Source: Tetragonia tetragonoides (lineage: Eukaryota; Streptophyta; Magnoliopsida; Caryophyllales; Aizoaceae). Taken from it: a stretch of 64,000 nt of DNA. The DNA is taken from contig CM076147.1 of assembly GCA_038025085.1 (NCBI GenBank), positions 41,848,766 through 41,912,765 on the forward strand, read 5' to 3'. The notes beneath the pieces were generated by a model. It worked only from the letters and a program-made list of their open reading frames with translations, did not search any database and had not been told where the DNA came from. Position 1 is the stretch's first letter; every line of letters begins with the position of its first letter. A program made the translations under genes and the position numbers. This document shows positions 51,846 to 63,976 of the stretch, piece by piece.

Positions 51846-53920
51846 TTTGCTTGTTTTCTGCAAAAAAGAAAAAAAAAAACGTTACTTGCGGAATTTGGGT
51901 GGAAAAGTATGTGACCGTGTGAGAAAACCCAGTGGGCAGTTTTAACTTCCATTGTCATTTTCCTAAACAAATCCTAACGTTACTAAAAACGCGCAGCCCA
52001 CATCACTAAAGGTCAAAACGGTGGAACGTTAATTATACAGCCAAAGCCCAGCACTTGATAGTCATTCTCAACACAGAGAGAGAGAGAGAGATGGAAGCAA
52101 CAGTTCGGCCATGAATTTAAGAAAAGCAAATTCAGTAATGCTTCTGGTCAGCAATGCCCAGATTTTAGAATAGCAATTAACCTTGTCCCTCTTCAGTTAA
52201 AGCGGGTAATTTTCTTTTTCCTGCCATATTATAAATTAATTTGATTTTGCTGTAAGAATGTGTTATGAATTTTTTTTAAATCTTTTCTGCTTTTTGTGTG
52301 TTTATTTTAATTTTATATCTCTGTTTTACTGATTTTTTTGTAATTTGTTTGAACTGTTGTTGCTGTTGAATACAATCTTCTCTGCTTTTTGATGGGTTTG
52401 GTTCTCTGTTATTGTTTCTGTTTCTGGTTCACTGCTCACTAAAAACTAATGGGGCTAAAGTTTAAACCTTTATATGGGTATTTGTTTTTCTTCATTGTTT
52501 CCTTTTTTTTTGTAGACACTGAATGATCATGCCCTAATTGACCTGTTGGAATTGCTAATTTTGAACCGAATTTATAATCTTTTAGAATTATGCTGTGTTT
52601 TCCTTTCTAGGTTTTGCTGATTTTCTTGATTTTAGCCTCACTCCTCCCCCTTTATTTTCTGGGCGAACTTGGGTTGAATTTGTGATATCAAAGGAGGTTG
52701 ACATTTTAAATTTTAGTTCAGTGGTTTTTAAAAACTATAGTTCCAAAAATTATGAAATCACTAGGCTTCCTTTTGTTTATTCTTTTTTGTAGGCTTTGCT
52801 TCTTGTCTCAGATTGTCTGTGTGTTTTTGAGTCCTTTGTTGCTGATTTCCACAGGCCATCCCCTCTACTTTATCCACCCTGTGGATGAAGAAAGAGCCTA
52901 ATGATTTAAGTCAATTTCATAATGTTGATAAGTGTTGATTAACGTACCTTACTCCAATCCTCCAACTATACAAACTCGAAATAGAGAATTTTAATTCTTA
53001 ACATAACCAAGCCATAACCTTAAAGATCCGCTAGTTTCATCCCTTCTAGATCCATGTGCACCAACACCACCAATTTGCCAACAAGTTTCCACCCTCTTTG
53101 GAATTGTTCCATTAAATAGAGTAATTTGAAGGGGGAGGGGAAATGGATATTTTGCATCATGCATGTTCTAGCTTGGTAGACTATCGACCCCCCCCCCCCT
53201 CCCAACAAATTTCTGGTAGTATTTTCATGGGCTTCCGGGTAACATGAAAGTGAATTCCTTTACGTCTTGGTGACTATTGTGTGTCAAGAATATGTTCCTG
53301 GGACTCCTCTTATAAGGTTAATGTCCTTCCACAGATAATTTGGCTCAATTTAGTTATACCATTTGCAAACAATGCCAAGTGTCCAAACTCCAAATGCTTG
53401 GCTTGTGCTATATATTTGTCCATTGAAATGAATAAAGGATATATTGTGCGCTGAGAATTTTGTTATGTTGAAAAATTAACTATTGCCACTGTTTTAGCTC
53501 ATGTTGATTATGTAATTTTGCTTGTTCAGGGGCATGGAAATGTGTTGCATTAATGTGGGGAAATGTGGAGAGAATATTGTCTGGGTTGTGTTTCCATGTA
53601 TGGCATGCATATCCATGGCTTTTTCCTCCTAATTCTTCTATAAATAATTGTTGAAGGAGTAGTTAAACAAGATTTGGTTGGACTTTGTCATCTATCTCAT
53701 CCAGAATGAACCAAGAATCCTAATCCATGAAATGTTGACAAAATCCTGGGTGCTTCTGTTTATAAAAGTTGCTGAAGTGTTCACAAATTGCGACAAACAA
53801 TTGATGTACTTTGACATGCAAGTACTTGCTTGGGGATATTGATGAGGAATTGTAGGGGCAATTCAATGCGACCTTTTCTAGAGGATTACCGCCAGCTACT
53901 ACACTAATTTGCAGTCAAGA

Positions 53921-54856
53921 ACAATGTCATTAGACAATGTAAGGAACTTTACATTTGATATCCCTTTAAGGAGACTGCAGACACGTTGGCAGCAAGTACT
54001 ATAGTTATCAGCAACTACACCTGTTTGACGAAGATCCACGTGTGCATTAATCAGATTAGCTAAAATCTTCACCACAAAATCATCTGATATACGGCCTTTG
54101 ACATGGAAGTATTCAAGCTTCAGGGCATTGATGAAAAACTTGTAGGGACGATCCACCGTCATATCCATTGCAAGTCTATACCCGAAGAGAATTTTTTCAA
54201 TGTATGCATGGATAAGTGCACCACCCTTGGCTTCTCCCTTGCAGTTTCTTCTATTACCAACTCTTCAAGAACTTGACAACCATACAACAAGTTCTGAATG
54301 CACTTGTCATTTAGGTAGATTATCCTCTTAAGCTCAAGAATCTTAAGCAACAGAAAACAAACAAAGGATGGGACATCAAGAGGCATGCGTGACAGTTTCA
54401 ACACTCTGAGTGAACTGGACGTGAAAAACTTCTTAGGCAAATGAAGAAGCTCACTTCTCATGGACAAAAAGAAGTCCAGTTCAAGTTCCTCAACATCACG
54501 CGTAACAACGACATGAAGCCATGTACGCATTGGTGCAACACTATAATGACACTCATAAATGAGGCGAAACTTTTGAATATGAGGTATGCCATTAAGAAGG
54601 AGCACTTTACTCACAAAATTGTGAAAGGCAACCTCTGATCCCCGATTTACATTTATGTTGATGCTCGGACAAAATGCTCCGTGTAGTCTAGCATCAAAAT
54701 CGAGAACGGGGACAGAAATCCATAAGTATTTCCATCTGGTTGACAAAAGGTTGGATGCTACAACATATTTAGTTGGGAGAAATGATAGGATATGGCAAAT
54801 GACGTGGTCAGGCAAGCCACTAATCCTATCTACACCTTGTTCGGATTGGAATCCAT
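53921..54856 (-). pseudogene. Inverted, truncated F-box gene copy
   Basis: On the minus strand this is a degraded copy of exon 1 of the intact gene at 61325, about 94% identical in protein over the first 225 residues. Homology runs from about 54968 (including upstream non-coding sequence) down to 53921, where it stops four bases short of the exon-1 splice donor; exons 2 and 3 are absent. One base is missing just after the original ATG (54844-54856), so that start runs at once into a stop. Another base is missing near 54181-54190, in the phrase that should read KKFSFGYRF. The F-box DRISGLPDHVICHILSFLPT and leucine-rich segments are readable. It cannot make a full protein, but the sequence is antisense to the functional gene in the orientation of the window. 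Confidence 0.92.
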
Positions 54857-54968
54857 CAGATCTGCCACTCACAAGAGAGAAAAGGAAAGAAACAATAAGC
54901 AATGTTAGGGAAAAAAAACCTTAATATGATTTCAATAAGAGAAGTTCCCTGCTTCAAATGAAATATAT

Positions 54969-57900
54969 ATCAATTTGCAAAGGTACGAGGTTTCACATTT
55001 TATCTCATGTATTGAAGTAAACTTTGTAAGAAAAGGAAAGAAAAAGAGATGTTGATAAATTTTAGCTAGAGAAGTTCCACTATAAATGTTAAGTATTTCA
55101 ATTATTTGCAAAATTGCAGTATTGAAAGAAATACACATGCTCATAATAAAGAGAGAACAAGGAATCTAGTTTAAGACCCTCTCTTCTTTTTTTCAATGGA
55201 CATACTCTTTAAGAGATTAATTAGTGTACAAGGGTATTGTAGCTTATTGATTTTGGCTGCTGTTAGTATATTGGTAGCTTACTTTTTGTTTTTTCTATTA
55301 AAGGGATTGGTGATTACTTCAGCGGACTGCAAAACAAGGATGGTAAGAGGTCAGCAATTTTTCAGTTACTTACTTTAGTCATGACAAGGATGCTTGTTCA
55401 ACTACATGTTGTGTCCAAGATGGCAACAAAGATGGCAATACAGCTAAGGAAGCACCATATAAAAAATATTGTTCTTCAAGGAATCTTCATGCTTGAACGA
55501 TCTTCAGCTTCTACTTCCCACGTGATTTGATTTAGTCTATGTTATACTTAGATTGTGACTCCTATTAGAGATGTTGAGGAAGTCAATTTCTACAATAGCA
55601 GGATTTCAAAGATTTCTTATCACAGCTTATGGGTGTAACATTCTAGCAAGTCATGAACGGTGCAAATGAAAAGCGTTCTTCATTTTTGCAGGGTTTCCAA
55701 GTTTGTCTGAAGTCTTGCAATTCCTTGAGGGATAGCTGTTGGGGCTCAAATCTTTGAAGGTATATGAGAGAGCTTGGACACCTTTGCTGGTTGATTTCTT
55801 AAAATTCCAACATTGCTACTTGAGATTTGACATAGCATCATTACCATTTATCAGGAGTTTCAGATTTGGCTTGGCTGAATTTTCTCAATTGTAAGCTATA
55901 ATCTTCATGTGTATTAAGTATTAACCATGCATTTTGACAGAGTTCGGTGAGATTTGACTGGATTGGTTGCTCAAATGTTTGTAAACATAGCCAGAGTTCA
56001 TTTCGCTAGTTCCACATTGCTGTATATGAAAATGTATCTTTTTTCCTAGTTTGACAATTTGATCCTTTAGGAGTTGTGTTGCTGATGATTGCTAGCCAGT
56101 ACTAGGCATTGCATGATTGTGCCTGCCCGATGTTGCAACATTTTGTCCTTGTCAAAGCAAATCCACATTCATTTGAGTATCTTTTAGCTGTGTTTTCATA
56201 TCTATTATACATGATATATTAAATAATCTTAGGTTAATAGGATCCTTCCTGTCATGACTTCCGGTGGTTTCAGCAAAGTTTTGTGCTCAATGCTGTCTTG
56301 CTACCTCCTTTTGTTGAATATTTGTTTTCCTAAATGGTTCAAAGCTGATAGCCTGAATGTAATATGCTCTCTTATTTTATAAAATTGCTAAAAGGACCCA
56401 ACAATCAGTCAGTAGTCCTTTTGATATGGATTTAGGAAAAGAGTCGTATTCTCACAAAACTTTTTATGCTTCCAAAGGCCCTTAACTAAGATGAATGTGA
56501 TTATGTATTTAGTTTCAGCATAGGCCATTTCATTTGTTAATTCTTAATTCTCAAGAAAGTATGAAAAGTCTCTTACCAAAATCCCAGAGCCTGCATTAAG
56601 TCTCACGTTTTATTGCACCTTTGCTTGGGTGAGAACTGAGACGACTGCCAGAACAGTCTTCTGCTCATCAAATCTTAATTCCAGTGTCATCACTTTGTGT
56701 AACTTTTATGCAGAGTCGAAACAAACCTGCTTTAGTGTGATTACTATGAGCCTTAACCATTCTATTTTAAGTGGTGTTCGATATGCTTATTTGGAGGATA
56801 GTTGATATGGTGCTGGCATTTACCAAGAATTTGGCACTTTCTAGAGTATGGTGTTAAAATTGAATTGTGTGTTGTGTCTCTCTTTTATATTAGTTGCCTT
56901 TCTCAAATTGAAGGACACTCTACTAGCAGGACTTGTGTGTTTAATCTAAAATGTATCCCTTTAAACATTCCTTCTTTTTTTTTTCAATGTTTTCGTAGTT
57001 TTAATGTCTTCCAATATGTCCATTTAGCTGTACATTACATGAGTATGTGGCTACTTTGGAGAATCTTTTTCTTAGCTATAGAGTTTACTTCCAGAGTTGG
57101 TAATTCAAAATGAACTTTAGCACCTCACAGCTTTGCATTTGAATCTGCTCCAACCACTGTTGCTCCAAGTAAAACACACACTAGGTATATAATCATTCCC
57201 TACAGCACTTTGCTCCTGAAAAGTATTCCCATATATTATGACAGTTCTATGGGGCATTTATATTTGGTTATTATGGAGCTTGCGAGTAATGTGCTACGTG
57301 AAATGTGATGTGTAATAATAAGTGGGCATTGTATGATGATCTTTTAGTTAGAGTTCAGATGTCGCCTACTAATTCTCAGTACTTCATATTCTATGAAATG
57401 ACCATAGACCTTTAATCTACAATGTTTGAGTTTTAGCTACAATTCTGCTTGTTACCTTCCATAACTGGACCTTTTCAGGAACAAAATAGGCTTAATTCTT
57501 CCTCAGATGTGGGGCAACAACCTTGTGACAGTATCCTGTGGGCTCTCCTGCCAAGAGAAGTCCTCGAAATACACTTCTGTACAGTGTGATAGTGGTATTG
57601 ATATGTCGCGCTACTTCTCGAGATTTTACTTCCTGTGCACGGAATTCAGGAAAGAAGATGTCATGATACTTTCAAGTTGTTATCAGATTCAACCTCTCGA
57701 GAATAACTCTCTAAATTTGGGAACTTTTTATGATGCCGGTGGTCTGGTGGCTACCTGTTTATCAACATTCACAGAGAAGTTTCAGTAAGTTGCGTTCTTT
57801 GTCAATTTGGACTCATAGAACCTTATCCACTTGTGAATTAATTGCCTTCAAAAGTGTTAATCAGGAAGGCGATTTTACTACCCATGCACGGGATTCAGGA

Positions 57901-59559
57901 AAGAAGACAACGTTATATTTCAATCTGCTGGCAGTCTCCAACCTCTAGAGAAGACTATCTAAAATCTTTGCAAATGTTTTTGATGTTTTTGGTCGACGGA
58001 TAGAGATGATGGTTTTTTTCAACATCTGTAGAGAAGTTTCAGTAAGTCATGTTCTTTGTCAAGTGCTCATCCTTTTAAACTCATATATATTCATTGGTTC
58101 ATGCTCTCGAAAGTGTTGCTTTGCTTCCTTTTTTCAAAAAAAAGTGTTGCTTTGCCTGAGCTCCGCTTTAGCTCATAGCGATTTAAGCGTGTCGTGTATT
58201 GGCTCCTAGAGTGTGATTCGTTTGGATGCTGTTGTACTTTTCTTTACTTTTTATATGGTTTCCGACATGAATGTTGTCTTATTGGTAAAAGCTATGAACT
58301 GGTGTCTCTCGTGTGTGATGACGCTACCTCCTTCGCTCTCATCTTCTGCCTAATACAATTTATCTAAAAATCTGTAATTTTCCCATAGATGGTATTCCAC
58401 ATGGATCCTACTTTTCCTACTCATGGATCATAAGGAATCCATTTCTTGATTGAGTAACTTGGTTAAAGCAGCTAACAGTAATTGCGTCACTCTTTGGATA
58501 AGCCATTTATATACATACTTACTGGGCTTGGTTGGCTTAGTTCTTGTTATTACTTTCAAGTAAAAGCATTGCTCAATTCATATTGGATGAGTCCTTGGTT
58601 TACTAGGGGGTGGAGAGAACATGAAGCATTTATTAGTATTAGTCTCTGTTTCCTTTTCCCTTCTTTTATGCCATTTGTTTTGTTGAGAATATGAGGCTAT
58701 TGAGAGGCATGTTGAATTCTTTCTGTTAATATTTCCAGTCCATTGCAGTCCTACATGTCATAAGTTTCTTGTACGAGGGAAGTTCGAGGGAAACCTGAGG
58801 ATCGTGGGGAGGTTTTTTTTTGGCTTAAGGGTTTATGCTTGTGGATGCGTCCTAGATAAAACACAATGACAGTGATAAGTTGAATTATAGACATTTGTTC
58901 ATTTCAGGAATCTTGGTTCTGCTGCCTTTTCTTTTGCAATTTCCTTTTCAGTTGTTTTACTGCATATAAGGAATGCATACTTTTAAGGATAGAAGGGATC
59001 TGTTTCCTTTTCTATCCTCTAACTGTAGTATTATAAAGTTACAATCCATGAAATTAATTTTTTTTTATAATCAAATCAAAGTTACAATCCACAAAATTGT
59101 GCACCTTAAACCCAATGACAATCTACAAGTAAAAGTTATCAGGTGTGTGCATATGGTTAGTTTGCTATTCAAGTTCGAAATCTGATGAGCAAGAAATTTT
59201 CTCAGTTTATTCCAGTTTACAGCTGTTGCTTACAGCTATATTTCTTTCACACTGAAGATACTATTTGATATTTCAACAATTTGATTCCAAAATTTTAAGT
59301 TTTTTTTATGTGTTTCTCTTTTTCTTATAATCTGTGAGTAAACTGTCTTTAGGTGGCTGAAAGGGTGATAGAAGAATTTCTTTGCTAGAGCGCAATTTCT
59401 CTGGAGAATTGCTGGTCCTTGTTGCATTCTTATTTTCAGATCAGAAGGCAGCCAGGTAGTTTTCTTACTTCTCATTTTCTTTTGGTAAGGATAAAGGTTT
59501 ATTGAATTACAGTTGTGTTTATATACTAAAACGCTAGACAATCTTGAAATTTTAGAGTA
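54969..59559. other. Spacer or leader-intron region upstream of the F-box gene
   Basis: No coding region is supported. A diverged tandem duplication lies at 57613-58075. Short open frames up to 103 codons show no domain. The stretch could be part of a long leader intron of the gene at 61325. Confidence 0.35.
57613..58075. repeat. Tandem duplication, ~250-bp period
   Basis: GCACGGAATTCAGGAAAGAA at about 57637 recurs as GCACGGGATTCAGGAAAGAA about 250 bp later, and AGAGAAGTTTCAGTAAGT recurs about 256 bp apart (57774 and 58030). Intervening phrases (TTTTACT, CAACCTCT(C/A)GAGAA) also match. The two copies have diverged substantially. Confidence 0.75.
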
Positions 59560-61060
59560 TTGAATTATGGGAGAGACCTGGTTTTCTTTGTTTTAACAAC
59601 TAAAGATCAAGCAGGAAAACGGAACTTTCATAGATGGTTATGTAATCTAGCCAATGGCTAAGGCTTAACGACATTCTATGGAAATAGAAATCCTCAACAT
59701 AACCCAATGGATCACTAAAAGTTTTAAGATTAATGTGGATTCATGTTTCTCTTTGTATTATTGGCCGTAAATGTATTTCCTTCAGATGAGTTATTATTAT
59801 TTTCCCTTTTTTCCCTTCATTTTGGTATGTAGTTGTCCGTGGGGGTGGGAGGTTTGGTTTACGCACTTGTGCAAATAGATTTCAATGTAGATGAAGTTGA
59901 TGTTTTATCTTTCTTGTACCCATTAAAGATGAAATGTGAAACAGTGAAAAACTACATGAAAACGGTAAAAATATTGATAGATGGTTACGTCCAGCCAGCA
60001 ACCAAGGCTTTTCGACATTCAATGGAAATAGACTATCTTTAATACAACCAAATGGATCACTAAAAGTCATGAGTATCACTTTTAAAAGTAATGTGGATTC
60101 ATGTTTCTCTTTGTATTATTTTTCATTTTTTTTCAATTTGGCATGTGGTTTGACGGTTGGGGGGGGGGGGAGGATCAGTTTGTGCACTTGTGCGTATAGA
60201 TTACAATGGTAGACAAACTGATATTTGGATATCTAATGTAGGGAGAGACCTGGTTTTTTCTTTCTTTACCTACTAAACATGAAATGTAAATGTGTAACAG
60301 TGAAAAACTTGGATGGATGATTTTCATATCTAACCAGAGGCCATTATTGTCTTCTTATGAAAAAAAAGGAAAAGAAGGATCCTCACTCCCTGCATTAAAG
60401 TGCTAAACAAGTCATGGTTTTAGGGATTCATTTGGCTGGATTGAAGATCATCCTATGAAACGAATCCTCAACCTTCAATTGCCTTTTACTTTTAGTTCAG
60501 AAGGTAGTCATGCTGGTGGAGGTGGGGTGTATATTGCACGTGCATATAGACTACAATGGTAGACAATCACTATATTTAGGAGTATTTAATGCAGAGAGAG
60601 ACCAGGTTTTATATTTCTTTTACCAATTGAAGATAAAATGTGAAACGGTGAAAAGTGAGTGTGACACATGGTTTTGTCGTACCCAAGATCAAGGCTAATT
60701 GACTTCCTATGAAAACGGTCAATTTCAAATCCCTACGTCAAAGTGTAAATAACTCTTGATTTTTGTGCATCCATTGGTTCGGTTGAGGATTGTCCTATGG
60801 AAAATGGATGATACTTAATACTCAAGTGCATTTTTGTTATAGGTCACAATGTAGTCATCCTTCTTCGGTTTATCTTTTCTTCCCTTTCTGTTTTTATTTT
60901 TGGGTTGGAGGTGAGAGTTGGAGGTTTAGTGTACGCACTTCTGCATGTAGACAATCATGATATTTTGGAGTATTTAGTGTAGGAAGACACCTGGTTTTAT
61001 CTTTCCTTTTCAAATGAAAGATGAAACGTAAAAATGCTGAAAACGTTGAAAATTGGTTTT
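59560..61060. repeat. Degenerate tandem array upstream of the F-box gene
   Basis: Four or five diverged units with spacing of 325-400 bp. Landmarks are GGGAGAGACCTGGTTTT-like phrases near 59570, 60240, 60597 and 60983, AAGATGAAATGTGAAACAGTG-like phrases near 59930, 60280 and 60630, and (A/G)TAGA(T/C)TACAATGGTAGACAA near 60195 and 60547. G-tracts precede several units (60160-60170). Its end lies about 260 bp before the F-box start codon. Confidence 0.75.
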
Positions 61061-61324
61061 GTCGTCTACCCAAAGGCCAAGATTTTATTGATTTTGCAGT
61101 TAAAAACTGATGATCTTGGTGGATTCATTTACCTTTATATACTTTCCATTGCTCACCTCCCCCTCCTCCACCCCCTCCTCCCCAATTTTGGAAACTCAAA
61201 CTACCCACTCTATATATTTCATTTGAAGCAGGATACTTCTCTTATTGAAATCATATTAAGGTTTTGTTTTCCTAACATCGCTCATTGTTTCTTTCCTTTA
61301 GTCTCTTGTGAGTAGCAGTTCTTG

Positions 61325-62925
61325 ATGGATTCCAACTCCGAACAAGGTGTAGATAGGATTAGTGGCTTGCCCGACCACATCATTTGCCATATCCTATCGT
61401 TTCTCCCAACTAAATATGTTGTAGCATCCAGCATTTTGTCGACCAGATGGAAATACTTATGGACTTCTGTCCCCGTTCTCGATTTTGATGCTAGGCTACA
61501 TGGAGCATTTTGTCCGGCCATCAACATAAATGTAAATCGGGGATTAGAGGTTGCCTTTCACAATTTTGTTAGTAAAGTGCTTCTTCTTAATGGCATACCT
61601 CATATTCAAAAGTTTCGCCTCATTTATGAGTGTCATTATAGTGTTGCACCAATGCGTACATGGCTTCATGTCGCCGTTACGCGTGATATTGAGGAACTTG
61701 AACTGGACTTCTTTTTGTCCATGAGAAGTGAGCTTCTTCATTTGCCTAAGAAGTTTTTCACGTCCAGTTCACTCAGAGTGTTGAAACTGTCACGCATGTC
61801 TCTTGATGTCCCATCCTTTGTTTGTTTTCCGTTGCTTAAGATTCTTGAGCTTAAGAGGATAATCTACCTAAATGACAAGTGCATTGAGAACTTGTTGTCT
61901 GGTTGTCAAGTTCTTCAAGAGTTGGTCATAGAAGAAACTGCAAGGGAGAAGCCAAGGGTGGTGCATTTATCCATGCATACATTGAAAAAATTCTCTTTCG
62001 GGTATAGATTTGCAATGGATATGTCGGTGGATCATCCCTACAAGTTTTTCATCAATGCCCCGAAGCTTGAACACTTCCATGTCAAAGGCCGTATATCAGA
62101 TGATTTTGTGGTGAAGAGTTTAGCTAATCTGATTAATGCACACGTGGATCTTCGTCAAACAGGTGTAGTTGCTGATAACTATAGTACTTGCTGCCAACGT
62201 GTCTGCAGTCTCCTTAAAGGGATATCAAATGTGAAGTTCCTTACACTGTCTAATGACATTGTCCAGGTAAATCAACCCAACCTATTGTGTTCCATATTAA
62301 TGCATTTCTGCCCTACTAGTCTTGATCATCTTGATCATGTGGTGTTTGTCATAGATTTGATATTAATATGATGTGTTTCTTTTTGTATAGCTGCTGTGTG
62401 CAGGCCATGATCTAAGTCTGCCTAGATTTCTCAATTTGATGAATCTGACATTTGGCATCCGCCTTGATTTTTGCTGGAAAAAGCTGGTGACCGAGTTTAT
62501 TGAATGCTCACCTGATTTGGAAGTTCTTACCCTTAATAACAAGGTTAGCTGGAATCTTTAATGGAGTGTATGAATATTACTATCTATTCCTGCTTTGTTA
62601 GCCTTAAAAACCCTCTCAGCCAGCGCCTCCCCAACACTACGACCAAAAAATAATACTCCAGAGAGGATAGCTTTTAACTTAATTGTTTTATAATGTGCAG
62701 CAAGGATTTTTGAGGGACATAGATGAACTGCAGAAGACTCCCGCTCGACCTATGCCTGAATATTTACTTTCGTACCTGAAGGATATTCTTATTGAGGCGC
62801 TTTATGCTAATTTCACGCCTGAAGCTGTAGAATATCTGCCACAGGATGTGAATGTTCTAAAGAGGCTAAAATTCAATTGTCAGTGTCCAATTTTGCTCAG
62901 AAACCAGATTGGTTACACATTTTGA
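61325..62925 (+). CDS. F-box/LRR/FBD protein, intact
   Basis: Three exons (61325-62266, 62391-62543, 62701-62925) encode 439 residues with exact phase joins. F-box at residues 11-30 (DRISGLPDHIICHILSFLPT), then SILSTRWKYLWTSVPVLDF, leucine-rich repeats (SSLRVLKLSRMSLDVPSF, PLLKILELKRI, APKLEHFHVKGR, VKFLTLSNDIV, SPDLEVLTLNNK) and a C-terminal FBD segment (MPEYLLSYLKDILIEALYAN, AVEYLPQDVNVLKRL). Such proteins bind SKP1 through the F-box and present unknown substrates to an SCF ubiquitin ligase. The first in-frame ATG is at 61325; TTG just before it is not needed. TTCCTTTAG ahead of the ATG looks like a splice acceptor, so a leader exon upstream is likely. A broken inverted copy lies at 53921-54856, and a related frameshifted paralogue at 41014-46881. 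The final exon is shorter than in many FBD proteins, giving a somewhat brief FBD. Confidence 0.9.
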
Positions 62926-63740
62926 ATCATGGACCTTTCTGCTTGAGTGCTCAGCTCTTTGTTTATGACTTTCTAGCTTTGTAGTCTTAAAACTCCTGTC
63001 AACTCTTAATGTTGTAGAGATGAATTAGTTAACTTTTTCCTGGGCTCTGGTCATCTGTTACAGTCTGTAAAATGCTTTGCAGGTTGTTTCCTGCTTAGCT
63101 TATTATGCAGAACGTTTGCCTATATAATCTGAAATTCGTTTAATTTAGAAGACATTTCGAGCAAAACTCAGCTGTCAATAAGGTAAAGAGCTCTCATTGT
63201 TTCGACACAGGTGATCGATCAAGCCCATGCTACTTCAGCGTTCTTGGCTTGCTGTGCACATTTTGATTGCATCTTGTTTCTTCTATTCTTTCTTTTTGAG
63301 TGAACAATTAATTTGTCTTTTTTTCCCCCTTCTTTTTCTCCTTCTGCTTCTGTTTTTCAATTCAGAAGCAAATTCCCATTACTAGTCATCTTTTGAGATT
63401 GACCTGCGAATCATATGGAGAGCTTGGTGATGCATGAATTTTATTGCTGTGAATAGGAATTACAGTGGGCTTATGATGAATACAATACACTGATGTTGAC
63501 ATGTTGTGATTTATGGAGTTCTATTTGTATGGTGTCAGTTCACTCTCATCACTGCTTCGTGTACTTGAAGTTGGTGTTTTAGATACCATGCCGTTGACGT
63601 CTAAAACTGGTGTATAGTGTATACATTGATGACATTTTTAGAGTGGTTCTGGTTCATCATCAGCCAAGTAGCCAACCAAACAACCTTTCAACGAGAAAAA
63701 AAAACTAGCCAAGTAGCCAACAAAAAAAAGAAAAAAATCC
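62926..63740. other. 3' region of the F-box gene
   Basis: The F-box 3' UTR presumably occupies the start. A short direct repeat AGCCAAGTAGCCAAC occurs near 63663 and 63707. No further gene is seen. Confidence 0.4.
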
Positions 63741-63976
63741 TGAAAGGGATTTGCCTAAAGGGTCATCGTCTTGCCTTCTAATTTGGAGGTCTCGAGTTCA
63801 AGCCATGTGGATGTGGTTTATAGAAATATGGGCGGTGGCAATAATTGGGCCTTGGCCCAACTGGGGTGGAATGGATTGGCAGTAGGGGCCTGGGAGGCTT
63901 TTAACCTCGTTGCCGGGTCCAGTATATGATATGTTGGGCTACTGACCATTCCCAATCACTGATCCAAAAAAAAAAA
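63741..63976 (+). mobile_element. tRNA-derived SINE
   Basis: About 235 bp with an internal RNA polymerase III promoter: an A-box-like TTGCCTAAAGGGTC (63751-63764) and a B-box-like GAGTTCAAGCC (63794-63804), about 30 bp apart as in tRNA genes, followed by an unrelated body and an A-tract (63966-63976). The arrangement is the standard plant SINE. The 5' limit is estimated from the A-box position, and no flanking duplication could be confirmed. The tRNA-like part does not fold into a complete cloverleaf, so it is not called a tRNA gene. Confidence 0.7.

Larger units (their letters stand above)
49210..53920. other. AT-rich spacer with possible leader exon
   Basis: No gene is supported over 4.7 kb. 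Local features are a (ATT)n tract (51054-51105), a tandem repeat (51535-51845) and a run of C (53187-53199). Around 52070-52206 there is a GAGAGAGAGAGAGA tract, a very short open frame (ATGGAAGCAACAGTTCGGCC then TGA) and AAAGCGG/GTAATTTT, which looks like the transcribed leader of a plus-strand gene. The nearest downstream plus-strand coding gene is the F-box gene at 61325. Confidence 0.35.

Noticed and set aside
54159..54902. A 247-codon F-box open frame beginning MLIVSFLF
   Set aside because: That start lies in sequence corresponding to the non-coding upstream part of the parent gene. The original ATG at 54856 is frameshifted, and the frame ends early at a second deletion, so it is annotated as a pseudogene.
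57507..57948. Two overlapping open frames (93 and 72 codons) near 57.6 kb
   Set aside because: They fall in a diverged tandem duplication, share no conserved reading frame between the copies, and have no domain.
63741..63815. Possible tRNA gene
   Set aside because: A- and B-box-like motifs are present, but a full cloverleaf with acceptor stem is not; the A-tail and body indicate a SINE.
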